DNA of 56,528 nucleotides from Rhizobium sp. ASV8 (GTDB lineage: Bacteria > Pseudomonadota > Alphaproteobacteria > Rhizobiales > Rhizobiaceae), in assembly GCF_016429255.1 (NCBI RefSeq), contig NZ_JAELUG010000031.1:1-56528 (forward strand), written 5' to 3'. The notes below the pieces were generated by a model. The model saw nothing but the letters and a program-made list of their open reading frames with translations. It did not search any database and was not told where the DNA came from. Numbering within the stretch: the stretch's first letter is position 1; each line of letters opens with the position of its first letter. Shown piece by piece: positions 46,613 through 55,251 of this stretch. The translations under genes were made by a program, and so were the position numbers.

Positions 46613-46877
46613 CACAATTTCAGCCTGAATGCTCAGCGCTATTCCGCATGGAATCGGCTGAAGACAATCGGATCGAGCGGTTCGGAAACTCCAGGAGGAG
46701 CCGAGCCGCTTTCGTCGTTCAGCGTTAATGTAGACGGCTGCCGCAGCTGTTCCATTCTGCTCCAATGATGACGACTCGTTAACCACGGAGCCTAATCGCC
46801 CCCCCGTCGTTTACCTATCGCAAACGGAATTCTGGTGATTTCGGTCGCGGAACATGACGGACCAGGAGCATAGGGCC
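46613..46877. other. Intergenic region between hpt and cpdR
   Basis: These 265 bp contain no convincing open frame. TTAACCAC (46779-46786), one of the CtrA-like motifs also seen before ftsE, lies about 90 bp before the cpdR start. A run of C (46800-46806) follows. Degenerate palindromic fragments (GGAATCGGCTGAAGAC) fill 46640-46720. Confidence 0.4.
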
Positions 46878-47237
46878 ATGGCAAAAATTCTGATCACGGA
46901 AGACGAAGATTCGCTTCGCACCTTCGTCGCACGCGCATTGCGCCTGGACGGCCACGAGACCGAAGAGGCGGCCGATGGCGCCGAAGGTTTGGAAAAGCTG
47001 AAGGAGGGTGGCTACGACCTGCTTCTCTCGGATATCCGCATGCCCGTCATGGACGGCATCGAGCTTGCACACCAGGCTCATTCGACCTGCCCGGGAATGA
47101 AGATCCTGCTGATGACCGGCTATGCCGAGCAGCGCGAACGTGCCGACGATCTCATGGAAAAAATCGTCGATGTCGTCGCCAAGCCGTTTGCTTTACCGGA
47201 CATCCGTAAGGCCGTCGCACGCGCGTTGGCCGCCTAG
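46878..47237 (+). CDS. cpdR: Single-domain response regulator CpdR
   Basis: The 119-residue receiver domain has the acidic pair in LITEDEDSL, phospho-acceptor Asp52 in LLLSDIRMPVMDG, Thr in LLMTGYAEQRERADDLMEK and Lys in VVAKPFALPDI; it is the CpdR type by overall similarity. In Caulobacter and Sinorhizobium unphosphorylated CpdR primes the ClpXP protease for cell-cycle substrates, under the CckA-ChpT phosphorelay. The protein ends ARALAA; a terminal Ala-Ala is known as a ClpXP degron feature in Caulobacter CpdR. Start 46878 uses AGGAG 10 bp upstream; ATG 46854 is an alternative. The stop is within TAGAGC. Confidence 0.9.
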   Translation: MAKILITEDEDSLRTFVARALRLDGHETEEAADGAEGLEKLKEGGYDLLLSDIRMPVMDGIELAHQAHSTCPGMKILLMTGYAEQRERADDLMEKIVDVVAKPFALPDIRKAVARALAA

Positions 47238-47338
47238 AGCGGCCAAGCTTCGAAGCGCTGATCCGTCCCGGCGCTTCGCATTCTTTCAGGTCCAGACAGA
47301 GGAAAACCGTCACACACGGTCTCTGGAAATGCTCCAAG
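47235..47338. repeat. Degenerate palindromic element after cpdR
   Basis: It starts TAGAGCGG on the stop codon, has hairpin CGAAGCGC/GCGCTTCG (about 47252-47280) and ends GAAAACCGTCACACACGG and CTGGAAATGCTCC, which resembles the end of the family A copies (15.6 and 50.1 kb). The match is partial; it might instead be a normal terminator for cpdR. Confidence 0.45.
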
Positions 47339-47353
47339 CCGTTCCGGCTTGTC

Positions 47354-50068
47354 CTACTGCCCCAGATTCAGCAGTCGTTCGAGATAGCGTCGTTCATCGC
47401 TCAGGGTTGGATTGTTACTCAACCGCTCGCGAATGGCATCGAGAATTTCGCGGGCGCGCTGCGCATCGATGATCTTCGGCACCATGTCTCTGTCAGTCTG
47501 ATCCATGGGGCCATCCAGCGGTCGGCCCAGCGGGTCGCGGCCGTTCTGGCCCTTTGGCCCCGGCATCTGCCCTTGCCCCTGACCTTGCCCCTGCTGCTGC
47601 ATCTGCGCCATGAGCTGGTTCATCATGTCCCGGGTGCCCTTGCGCAAGGCGTCCAGTGCGCGCCCCTGGCCCTGTAAGGCGCCTTCGCCGTTGCCCTCGG
47701 TCAGCTGGCCTGAGGCGCCCTTCATTTCCTGTTGTGCCTTGCCGTAATTCTGGTTCGGCTTCATGCCCAGCGATCCCAGGTTCTTCTGGAGTTCGCCGAG
47801 CTGTTTAGCGAGGTCGTCCTGCTGCTGGCGCAGCTGCTTCAGCGCATCGCGCAGCTGATCGGCCGTCATGCCGTCGGTCGGGTCGTTGCCCTTCTGGCCC
47901 TTCGGATTTTGCCCCTGCTGTGGATCCTGTTGAGCCTGGTCCCGTTGACCCATGTCCGGTCGCGATTGATCGCCGAGATTGGGCAGCGGCTGGTCCATCA
48001 AGCCATCGCCGTCCTCGTTGGAATCGCCGCGCTGCATGCGGTCGCGCATGGCCTGATCGAGCTTGAAAGTCTGGTCCATCAGCTTCTGCTGATCGCGCAT
48101 GATGCGGCCGAGCTTATCCATCTGCTCGCGCATCTTATCGTTTGCCTGGTTCTGTTGCTGTTGCCCGGGCTGCGGCTTGCCGGCCTGCAGGCTGTTCATC
48201 AGTTGCTGCAGCTCCGAAAGCATCTGCTGCGCCGCCTGGCGATCGCCGGAGCGGGCAAGGTTCTCGATCTGGTCCATCATGCGCTGCAGGTCCTGCTGGC
48301 GCAGGATATTGGCGGAGCGCTGGTTGGGCTGGGCCGGCATGTTACGCATGCGCTCGGCCAATTCCTTCATGTAGGCGTTCATGGCCTTGCGCAGTTCGTC
48401 GGTCAGCTTCTTGATCTCTACGTCGGAAGCATTGCGCTGCAGGGCATCGGAGAGCTTTTGCTGGGCGTCGCGGAGCGCCTTTTCCGCATCGGTGAGCTGC
48501 GCATCTTCCATGCCGAGTGCAATCTGCCAGAGATAGTCTGCCGTGTCCTTCAGCGATGCCTGATCATACGCGAGCTTCATCCGCGTCAGCGCGGATTTGA
48601 TCGCCAGGAAATTACCGAGATCGGGAATGGCTTCTTCCGGGCGAATGGTCAGCGATTTGTTGAGCTCGATCGCCTCCGGCATCTTGCGGGTATCGAGCGC
48701 GAAGACCTGACGCTCTTCGGCGACGGCGGCTGCCAGCGGCTGACTGAAGTTGCGTGATGGCAGGATCATTTCATAAGGCGCGCTGCGCCCCGTCTGTCCG
48801 GCTCCGTCCTTGGCGACAAGCGTGATGCGGACGCGCTTGCCGGCAAGAGGATCCTGCGTGAGGTCGTGGCTGGCGAGACCCTTGCCGTTGCGGCGGTCGC
48901 GGCGCGGGACATCAAGCTTGTATTCGGGCAAGCCGTAGAGCGGGGTGGCGGCAGCGTCGGGATCGACCGGCACGATTTCGGCATGGGCTTCCTCGACGCC
49001 ATAATCGTCCTTGACCCGGAAGCCAAGTTCGAGTGCGCCGCTGGCGGCGGCGTGCGGAATGCCGTCAAAGGTAATTTCCGGCGGTTTGTCGACCACCACA
49101 TTGAAGGACCAGGACTTGCCGTTGACGGTCAGCGCTCCGGCCTTCTCCAGCTTCAGGACATGGGTACGGGAGATCATGCCGGCAGCGGCAGGGGAATTGG
49201 CATTGCCAGAGGCAGCCGGTTGCGCGGCAGCGGGTGCTGCCGCCTGCTTGTCGGCCTCGGCCACCTGTTCCGGCACCTCGACACCCTTGTCGGTGCCTGC
49301 TGCCTGGAACAGGACTTTTTCATCCGCGGAAGTGCCGGTCACGCGCACCGTCAGTTCGGAGAATTGCGGCACGTTGAGATTATCGCTCGCAGTGGCGACG
49401 TTGCCGGTCAGATAGACCGGCGCCTCGCCCGTATAATAGGGCGGTGTAACCCATGCGTCGACGCGGACATCCGGATTGTTCGACATGGAAGCCGGGGGCG
49501 TGAAGATATCGCTCAAAGAGCCGCCGCTGTTCGACATGGAAAAGCTGAAGGCCGTCACCAGCAGCAGAGCCGGAATGGCGCGCAGGGCAAAACGGTCGTA
49601 GCGGGCAATATCCGGCCGCGGGAGGCCGGCATCGAGTGCGGCGATGCGCTCCGCCATGCGGGTTTGGTGTTCGCGCCAAAGCGCACGGGCGAAGGGGGTA
49701 TCGAGCGCCGGCTCGTCTTCCTGCACGGTAACGGGCTGATGCGCGAGGCCGTTGCGTTCCTCCAGAAGCCGGTCGGCTTCGGCGATCGTCGGCCGGCGCA
49801 GGTGGCGCAGCGGATTGAGGGAGAAAGCGAAGCCGACAACGAAGACGGCAAGGAGCAAGAAACGCAGGATATCCGGAGCGGTGCGGAAAATGCCGAACCA
49901 CGCGGCAGAGAGGAACAGCGCAAGAATGGAGGCCGGAAGCAAAAGCTTGGGTAGAAGCTGCTCCGAGATCAGCACGATCTGGGCAAGCAGACGCTTGATC
50001 GCAACCATGCGCGCCAGCGCCGGACGGCTGGCGAAAGCACCCTTCTTTGGGTTGCTAGGGCTGGTCAT
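47354..50068 (-). CDS. TIGR02302/DUF4175-family large membrane protein
   Basis: The 904-residue protein has two N-terminal hydrophobic segments (LLPASILALFLSAAWFGIF and ILRFLLLAVFVVGFAFSL, about residues 40-82), a third at about residues 166-183, a periplasmic part (VDAWVTPPYYTGEAPVYLTG), and from about residue 560 a long Gln/Met/Asp-rich coiled-coil (RQAAQQMLSELQQLMNSLQ; GQGQGQMPGPKGQN). It matches the alphaproteobacterial TIGR02302 (DUF4175) family, whose function is not known. The frame ends RYLERLLNLGQ. lysA lies upstream on the same strand, 315 bp away. Convergent with cpdR. Confidence 0.85.
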   Translation of the reverse strand: MTSPSNPKKGAFASRPALARMVAIKRLLAQIVLISEQLLPKLLLPASILALFLSAAWFGIFRTAPDILRFLLLAVFVVGFAFSLNPLRHLRRPTIAEADRLLEERNGLAHQPVTVQEDEPALDTPFARALWREHQTRMAERIAALDAGLPRPDIARYDRFALRAIPALLLVTAFSFSMSNSGGSLSDIFTPPASMSNNPDVRVDAWVTPPYYTGEAPVYLTGNVATASDNLNVPQFSELTVRVTGTSADEKVLFQAAGTDKGVEVPEQVAEADKQAAAPAAAQPAASGNANSPAAAGMISRTHVLKLEKAGALTVNGKSWSFNVVVDKPPEITFDGIPHAAASGALELGFRVKDDYGVEEAHAEIVPVDPDAAATPLYGLPEYKLDVPRRDRRNGKGLASHDLTQDPLAGKRVRITLVAKDGAGQTGRSAPYEMILPSRNFSQPLAAAVAEERQVFALDTRKMPEAIELNKSLTIRPEEAIPDLGNFLAIKSALTRMKLAYDQASLKDTADYLWQIALGMEDAQLTDAEKALRDAQQKLSDALQRNASDVEIKKLTDELRKAMNAYMKELAERMRNMPAQPNQRSANILRQQDLQRMMDQIENLARSGDRQAAQQMLSELQQLMNSLQAGKPQPGQQQQNQANDKMREQMDKLGRIMRDQQKLMDQTFKLDQAMRDRMQRGDSNEDGDGLMDQPLPNLGDQSRPDMGQRDQAQQDPQQGQNPKGQKGNDPTDGMTADQLRDALKQLRQQQDDLAKQLGELQKNLGSLGMKPNQNYGKAQQEMKGASGQLTEGNGEGALQGQGRALDALRKGTRDMMNQLMAQMQQQGQGQGQGQMPGPKGQNGRDPLGRPLDGPMDQTDRDMVPKIIDAQRAREILDAIRERLSNNPTLSDERRYLERLLNLGQ

Positions 50069-50383
50069 CGGTCCGGTTTTCTCCCGATCTGACGTTGATG
50101 GCTATTCCAACGTATTGTTTGTTTATGCATTCCGGACGGAAACCGCTACGCACCTTTCCTGGAAATGCTCAATTTGCCCGTTGACTATGGCCGGACGTCC
50201 CACACGTCCATGCTCTTGGTGCCCGGCGAGACACCAATCGAACAACGATAACATTCTTTGTGGCGAAGACGAGGGCAAGCGGCATCAAATGCTGTTTTTT
50301 CACCCGACTTCGCTGAAATGTGACCGTTCCGGCGGAGGCGTACAAGCCGGTCTTTCGCCGCCTGAACTGGCGGCGCAAGTCGA
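50069..50383. other. Intergenic region between lysA and the DUF4175 gene
   Basis: The 315 bp contain a family A palindrome (50120-50170) next to the DUF4175 start and otherwise no gene I can support. A 69-codon minus-strand frame (50169-50378) runs over GC-rich sequence without a ribosome site. A GGCGGCGAAAG/CTTTCGCCGCC-type hairpin (50353-50375 region) lies about 10 bp beyond the lysA stop and may terminate it. Confidence 0.45.
50120..50170. repeat. RIME-like palindromic repeat, family A, copy 3
   Basis: GCATTCCGGACGGAAACCGC (50127-50146) through CCTGGAAATGCTC (50158-50170) aligns with the second palindrome of the copy at 15636-15679. The first palindrome is missing. Confidence 0.65.
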
Positions 50384-51655
50384 TTATCCCTCGAGCCAGG
50401 CGGGAATCGAATCGAGCGCGATCAACTCTTCATAGGTGCCGCGCGGACGGATGACATGGAACTCGCCACCCTTGACCAGCACTTCCGGCACGAGAAGCCG
50501 GCTGTTGTAGGTGCCGGCCTGCACGGCTCCGTAGGCGCCGCCGGAACTGACGGCGAGGAGGTCGCCGGGCTTCGGCATGGCCATATCGCGGTCAAGCGCC
50601 AGATAGTCGCCGGTTTCGCACACCGGACCGACGGCGTCGGCCTTGACGCGCGGCGTATTGCCATCGCCGAGCGCAACCGGGCGGATCTCGTGATAGGCCT
50701 CGTAGAGCGTCGGGCGGATCAGGTCGTTCATCGCGCCGTCGACGATGACGAAGCTCTTGCTGCCCGCATCCTTCACATAAATGACCTCGGTCACAAGGAT
50801 GCCTGCATTACCGACGATGAGGCGACCGGGTTCCGTGACGATCCGGCAATTGAGGCCGCGCAGCTGGTTCTTGACGATTTCAGCATAGGCTTCCGGCAGT
50901 GGCGGCGGATTGTTGTCGTCGCGATAGGGGATGCCGAGGCCGCCGCCGATATCGACGTGATGGATATCGTGGCCATCGCCGCGCAGCGTTTCCACGAGAT
51001 CGCGCAGCAGCTTGAAAGCGTCGTCGAAAGGCTGCAGCTCGGTGATCTGGCTGCCGATATGCATATCGATGCCGGTGACCTTGATGCCCGGCAGGCTGGC
51101 GGCGCGATTATAGACGTCGCGCGCGCGCTCCCAGGAAATGCCGAACTTGTTTTCCTTCTTGCCGGTCGAAATCTTCGCATGCGTGCGGGCATCGACATCG
51201 GGGTTGATGCGGAAGGAGACGGGGGCCACTTTGCCGGCGCGGACGGCGCGCTGGTTCAGCACTTCCAATTCGGGCTCGGATTCGACGTTGAAGCAGTAGA
51301 TGCCGGCTTCGAGCGCCACGTCCATTTCTTGCGCCGTTTTGCCGACGCCGGAAAACATGATGCGGCTTGCGGGGATTCCTGCCGCCAATGCACGGCGCAG
51401 CTCGCCCACGGAAACCACGTCGACACCGGCACCGAGGCGACCGAGAGTCTTCAGCACCGCCTGATTGGAGTTGGCTTTCATGGCGTAGCACACCATGGCG
51501 TCGACATCGTCGAAGGCTTCGGAGAAGACCCGATAGTGCCGCTCCAATGTCGCGGTCGAGTAGACATAGAACGGGGTGCCGACCGCCTTGGCGATCTCTG
51601 GAACCGGGACATCCTCAGCGTAGAGGATGCCGTCACGATACTGAAAATGGTTCAC
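50384..51655 (-). CDS. lysA: Diaminopimelate decarboxylase
   Basis: The 423-residue PLP enzyme decarboxylates meso-diaminopimelate to lysine. PLP-Lys60 is in VCYAMKANSNQA, HIGSQIT and VDIGGGLGIPY bind PLP phosphate, EPGRLIVGNAG is the second signature, and the active Cys motif reads GPVCETGDYLA. The start MNHFQYRDGIL matches the family N terminus. The lptM gene is 13 bp upstream on the same strand, so the two form an operon, a common arrangement in proteobacteria. Confidence 0.97.
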   Translation of the reverse strand: MNHFQYRDGILYAEDVPVPEIAKAVGTPFYVYSTATLERHYRVFSEAFDDVDAMVCYAMKANSNQAVLKTLGRLGAGVDVVSVGELRRALAAGIPASRIMFSGVGKTAQEMDVALEAGIYCFNVESEPELEVLNQRAVRAGKVAPVSFRINPDVDARTHAKISTGKKENKFGISWERARDVYNRAASLPGIKVTGIDMHIGSQITELQPFDDAFKLLRDLVETLRGDGHDIHHVDIGGGLGIPYRDDNNPPPLPEAYAEIVKNQLRGLNCRIVTEPGRLIVGNAGILVTEVIYVKDAGSKSFVIVDGAMNDLIRPTLYEAYHEIRPVALGDGNTPRVKADAVGPVCETGDYLALDRDMAMPKPGDLLAVSSGGAYGAVQAGTYNSRLLVPEVLVKGGEFHVIRPRGTYEELIALDSIPAWLEG

Positions 51656-51668
51656 GGTCGACGCCTAA

Positions 51669-51863
51669 TTAGAGAAGCGGATCGAGGAAGAACTTCTTAT
51701 CTTCGACACCTGGTTGTTTGGTCGGCTTGCTGCTATCGCCGCCCTTCGTCGCATGAACACTCGGCGGGTCGAGATCGCCTTTGCGGCCACATCCGACAAC
51801 GGCAAGGCCGATGACCGAAAATACGACGGTCAGGCGGATGATATGCGGCATGTTGATCTGCAT
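51669..51863 (-). CDS. lptM: Small lipoprotein LptM-like
   Basis: The 64-residue lipoprotein has a signal peptide (MPHIIRLTVVFSVIGLAVVGC, internal start MQINM) with a lipobox Cys at about residue 25, then GRKGDLDPP, the motif C-G-x-K-G-x-L-x-x-P that marks LptM (formerly YifL). LptM helps the LptD-LptE LPS translocon fold in E. coli. It lies 13 bp upstream of lysA. Start 51863 is preceded by AGGATTTCG; an upstream ATG at 51890 is also in frame. Confidence 0.85.
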   Translation of the reverse strand: MQINMPHIIRLTVVFSVIGLAVVGCGRKGDLDPPSVHATKGGDSSKPTKQPGVEDKKFFLDPLL

Positions 51864-51883
51864 CGAAATCCTCTTGGGCGACC

Positions 51884-51996
51884 AGAGCATGATGCCGAAA
51901 AGTGTAGACGGTTTTCGGTCAATATCATGCTCTACTAACTTAATTCTGGAGCCGGTCGATTTGCGGTCGAATAGACCGAAAATCGTCCGGCTCCAG
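51884..51996. repeat. RIME-like palindromic repeat, family D, copy 3
   Basis: AGAGCATGATG (51884-51894) pairs with ATATCATGCTCT (51922-51933) around GCCGAAAAGTGTAGACGG. A second palindrome CTGGAGCCGG (51946-51955) pairs with CCGGCTCCAG (51987-51996). Best copy of the family in this window. Confidence 0.8.
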
Positions 51997-52065
51997 GGCG
52001 AAAGTCACTCTTCTTAGCGAAGTTTCCGCGTCTTGTGCACCCTGATTGTTTGAGTGCGGTTTCGG

Positions 52066-52171
52066 TACAGCATCGGCCCGAAAATCGGAATCGATTTTCG
52101 GAGAGCCTGATGCGTAGATTCAAATAGATAGAGCGTCCTTGGTGCTTCCGAAAAGAAGCGCGGCGCTCTAG
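52066..52171. repeat. RIME-like palindromic repeat, family C, copy 2
   Basis: TACAGCATCGGCCCGAAAAT leads into the hairpin CGAAAATCGGAATCGATTTTCG, then GATGCGTAGA and a terminal GTGCTTCCGAAAAGAAGCGCGG with GGCGCTCTAG. Same orientation and layout as 18838-18943. It ends 5 bp before the argH stop codon on the minus strand. Confidence 0.8.
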
Positions 52172-52176
52172 TCTTC

Positions 52177-53577
52177 TCAATTGCGAGCGCGCCAGAAGGC
52201 AATCTGCTTGCGCACTTCGGAAGGCGCCGTGCCGCCGAAGCTCTTGCGGCTGGCGACCGAAGCCTCGACCGTCAGGACATCGAAGATCTTGTCGGTGATA
52301 TCGGGATGGATCGCCTGCAGGTCGCCGAGCGAAAGCTCGGCCAGCTCGCAGGATTTGCTTTCTGCGAGTGCCACGGCGCGTCCCGTGACGTGGTGAGCGT
52401 CACGGAAGGGCAGGCCTGCCTCGCGCACCAGCCAGTCGGCAAGGTCGGTAGCGGTCGAATAGCCGGAGCCGGCGGCAGCCTTCATGCGGGCAGTGTTGAT
52501 CGTCAGGTCGCGCACCATGCCGGTCATGGCGGCGATGGCGAGTTCAAGGCTTTCTGCGGCGTCGAAGACCTGTTCCTTGTCTTCCTGCATGTCCTTGGAG
52601 TAGGCGAGCGGTAGGCCCTTCATGATGGTCAGGAGCGCTACCAGCGAGCCGTTGATGCGACCGGTCTTGGCGCGAACGAGCTCGGCTGCATCGGGGTTTT
52701 TCTTCTGTGGCATGATGGAGGAGCCGGTGGAGAAGGCGTCCGACAGGCGTACGAAGCCAAATTGCGGCGTCGACCAGATGACGATCTCTTCTGCGAGCCG
52801 CGACAGATGCATGCCTGATATCGCGGCGATCGACAGGAATTCGATGGCGAAATCGCGGTCGGAGACGGTGTCGATCGAGTTGCGGGTCGGCTCGCGGAAA
52901 CCGAGCGCCTTGGCCGTCATGTGACGGTCGATCGGGAAGCCGGTGCCGGCAAGGGCCGCAGCACCAATCGGGGATTCATCCATATGCTCGATGGCGTGGC
53001 GCACGCGCGAACGGTCCCGGCCGAACATTTCGACATAGGCCATGCAATGATGACCGAAGGTGACCGGCTGCGCCGTCTGCAGATGGGTGAAGCCCGGCAT
53101 GACGGTTTCGGCATGTTCCTCGGCGCGGTCGAGGAAGGCTGCGATCAGTTCGGTCAGCGCCTGCTCGCATTTCTGGAGCTCTTCCTTCACCCAGAGGCGG
53201 AAATCGAGCGCCACCTGGTCGTTGCGCGAGCGAGCGGTGTGCAGTCGGCCGGCGGCCGGGCCGATCAGCGTCGCAAGCCGCGCCTCGATGTTCATGTGGA
53301 TGTCTTCGAGGCGACGCGAGAATTCGAAATTGCCGCTTTCGATCTCTGACAGGATCGTGTTCAGCCCGTGAACGATCTTGTCTTTATCCTCTGTCGAAAT
53401 GATGCCTTGATGGGCGAGCATGCCGGCATGCGCGATTGAGCCGCGGATGTCCTGTGCAAACAGCTTCTTGTCGAAACCGATCGAGGCATTTATCTCCTCC
53501 ATGATCGCCGCGGGGCCGGAAGCGAAACGTCCGCCCCACATCTGGTTGGAGGATTTGGTGTCCGTGCCGTCAGTCAT
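52177..53577 (-). CDS. argH: Argininosuccinate lyase
   Basis: The 466-residue enzyme splits argininosuccinate into arginine and fumarate. It has [16 protein letters not shown] at the N terminus, [33 protein letters not shown] with the catalytic His, and the superfamily signature [12 protein letters not shown] (Ser catalytic loop). Start ATG 53577 has AGGTGG upstream; the frame is open 11 codons more. The tlpA gene is divergent, overlapping the longer frame but not the chosen start. Confidence 0.97.
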   Translation of the reverse strand: MTDGTDTKSSNQMWGGRFASGPAAIMEEINASIGFDKKLFAQDIRGSIAHAGMLAHQGIISTEDKDKIVHGLNTILSEIESGNFEFSRRLEDIHMNIEARLATLIGPAAGRLHTARSRNDQVALDFRLWVKEELQKCEQALTELIAAFLDRAEEHAETVMPGFTHLQTAQPVTFGHHCMAYVEMFGRDRSRVRHAIEHMDESPIGAAALAGTGFPIDRHMTAKALGFREPTRNSIDTVSDRDFAIEFLSIAAISGMHLSRLAEEIVIWSTPQFGFVRLSDAFSTGSSIMPQKKNPDAAELVRAKTGRINGSLVALLTIMKGLPLAYSKDMQEDKEQVFDAAESLELAIAAMTGMVRDLTINTARMKAAAGSGYSTATDLADWLVREAGLPFRDAHHVTGRAVALAESKSCELAELSLGDLQAIHPDITDKIFDVLTVEASVASRKSFGGTAPSEVRKQIAFWRARN

Positions 53578-53600
53578 GAGATGCCCACCTGGAGAATGAA

Positions 53601-54266
53601 ATGACAGCAAAGAAGCCGTTCGGTCTGCCGTCCATGAAACTTGTTCTGTTTGCCGCCGTCGCTGGGGTTATTGCCGGCGCGGCAGCGGTATACGTGAAGG
53701 AGACGGGGTATGGCAATGGGATTGGTGAAACGGCCTCTGCCGATCAATGTGCGGCTGCCAAGGATCGCGGCGCAGCGCTGACGCCATTCACCAAGGGCCA
53801 GGTCGCGGCGATGAGCGCTCCGCCCGCACCGGTCTCGCTTCGAGACATCTCCTTCAAGGGGCCGGACGGGCAGCCGCTGACGGTCGCGAGCTTCGCCGGC
53901 AAGACCCTGTTGTTGAATGTCTGGGCGACATGGTGTGTGCCATGCCGCGAAGAAATGCCGGCGTTGAACGCACTTGAGAAAAGCGTCGGAGGCGACAAGT
54001 TCGAAGTGGTTGCCGTCAACATCGATACCGGCGACGAAGAGAAAACCAAAGCGTTCCGCACGGAATATGCCATCGACAAGCTCGGCCACTATCGCGACAA
54101 CACCATGGGCGTGTTCAACGTACTGAAGAAGCAGGGACTGGCCTTCGGCCTCCCAGTGACGTTGCTCGTCGACGACAAGGGATGCCTGATTTCGGCGATG
54201 AACGGCCCGGCTGCCTGGGATAGCGATGATGCCAAGACGCTGGTGAAGGCCGCCGCGGGAATTTGA
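53601..54266 (+). CDS. tlpA: Thiol:disulfide interchange protein TlpA
   Basis: The 221-residue membrane-anchored thioredoxin has an N-terminal anchor ([20 protein letters not shown], residues 11-30), a TlpA-specific Cys pair (DQCAAA and, near the C terminus, KGCLIS), and the redox motif [16 protein letters not shown] (Cys-Val-Pro-Cys). The length equals that of Bradyrhizobium TlpA (221), which acts in cytochrome aa3 copper-site assembly. The divergent argH-tlpA arrangement with 23 bp between start codons is typical of Rhizobiales. Confidence 0.93.
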   Translation: MTAKKPFGLPSMKLVLFAAVAGVIAGAAAVYVKETGYGNGIGETASADQCAAAKDRGAALTPFTKGQVAAMSAPPAPVSLRDISFKGPDGQPLTVASFAGKTLLLNVWATWCVPCREEMPALNALEKSVGGDKFEVVAVNIDTGDEEKTKAFRTEYAIDKLGHYRDNTMGVFNVLKKQGLAFGLPVTLLVDDKGCLISAMNGPAAWDSDDAKTLVKAAAGI

Positions 54267-54287
54267 TACCCGAAGCTCCGATGTCGA

Positions 54288-55202
54288 CTACTGATTGCCG
54301 TGTAGGTAATCGCTTCCATAGTCGCTAAATTGACTGTTTATTTCGCGCCGGCCCCAGACGAGATAGCCGGGAATTTGGCGTGAATGCTTGCGCTGCAAAT
54401 TGGCCACTGCTGTGATCTCCGCGGCAAATTGCGTTCGCGTCAATCCCGGGCCTTCACCTTTGTCGAAACTCTTGGTTTGCGCTGATATCGCAAACCAAAC
54501 GGGACGATCATAATGGTGCGCTTCCAGAGCTGACCAGATGCCGTTTACCGAACCGGCGCGATACGCCTGTGGCGAAATCCAATCGCTGCCCTTCAACAAT
54601 GTACTGTGGCTATTGAGATAGGTCTCTGCAACGCTTAATCCGAGCTGGCTGCGAGGAGATATCTCTCTTGTCATCGCAACGAGCTTTGCTTCCGCCTGCT
54701 GCGGAGTGATAAGCGATTTACAAGATTTGCCGAGCGCCTTCTGAAAGCCATCGGTCCAATTCGCTTCCATATCATATTCGATATCGACGGGTTTCTCTGC
54801 GTCTCGGGCTATCAGAAGTGGGCCATGAGCGAGGGAATCAAGATAGGTTTTCGTCGTAACCCAAGGGCTGATCGTCAGTGCGACACTAAACCCGGAGGAC
54901 TGCAGCGCCGCTACGAATTTGCCCGCTCTTTCCCGATTCCAGTCACTGCTGTAAGCGAATGTCTGGTCGCATTGGACGTCGCGTTGCGTCCTAGGTTGGT
55001 CATTCAGCCAGATGTGAACCCGTTTCACGCCCATGGCCTTCAGGTCGGCGAGAGCTGCATCAGGATTGTCGAGAGACGCGCCGTCCAGGCCGTAGTTCCA
55101 ACTATAATCCCAATAAATCCCCCGGTCTGGGAGTAAGGTTCCGGCGTATGAGCTGCTTGTAAGAAGTACATAGGTAAGAAGGAAATAAAATATACCGCGC
55201 AT
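54288..55202 (-). CDS. Secreted protein of unknown function, (beta/alpha)-barrel hydrolase-like
   Basis: The 304-residue product is not recognised. It has a signal peptide (MRGIFYFLLTYVLLTSSSYA, cleavage before GTLLPDRGIYWD) and two mature cysteines (DVQCDQ and GKSCKS) that could form a disulfide. Alternating strand-helix segments (DLKAMGVKRVHIWLND; FVAALQSSGFSVALTISPWV; PVDIEYDMEANW; SWISPQ-like GSDWISPQAYRAG; IPGYLVWGRREIN) look like a TIM-barrel glycosidase-like fold, with Asp/Glu in DIEYDME as possible acid residues. Codon use includes ATA, TTA and GTA and is less GC-biased than the neighbours, suggesting recent gain. Convergent with tlpA (21 bp). Confidence 0.6.
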   Translation of the reverse strand: MRGIFYFLLTYVLLTSSSYAGTLLPDRGIYWDYSWNYGLDGASLDNPDAALADLKAMGVKRVHIWLNDQPRTQRDVQCDQTFAYSSDWNRERAGKFVAALQSSGFSVALTISPWVTTKTYLDSLAHGPLLIARDAEKPVDIEYDMEANWTDGFQKALGKSCKSLITPQQAEAKLVAMTREISPRSQLGLSVAETYLNSHSTLLKGSDWISPQAYRAGSVNGIWSALEAHHYDRPVWFAISAQTKSFDKGEGPGLTRTQFAAEITAVANLQRKHSRQIPGYLVWGRREINSQFSDYGSDYLHGNQ

Positions 55203-55251
55203 ATCGAATCTCCGACATTCTTCTAGCGCTATATATTCTCAGTTTGAAGCA

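Larger units (their letters stand above)
51864..52176. other. Intergenic region between argH and lptM, filled with repeats
   Basis: The 313 bp consist almost completely of two palindromic elements (51884-51996 and 52066-52171) with 70 bp of unassigned sequence between (52000-52065). No gene is supported. Confidence 0.6.

Noticed and set aside
47732..48757. 341-codon Leu-rich plus-strand frame opposite the DUF4175 gene
   Set aside because: It looks membrane-like only because it is antisense to a Gln-rich coiled coil (CAG becomes CTG).
50169..50378. 69-codon minus-strand frame between lysA and the DUF4175 gene
   Set aside because: No ribosome site, Arg-rich, no recognisable feature; lies over a possible lysA terminator.
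50456..51814. 452-codon plus-strand frame opposite lysA
   Set aside because: Shadow of lysA, whose PLP and active-site motifs are intact.
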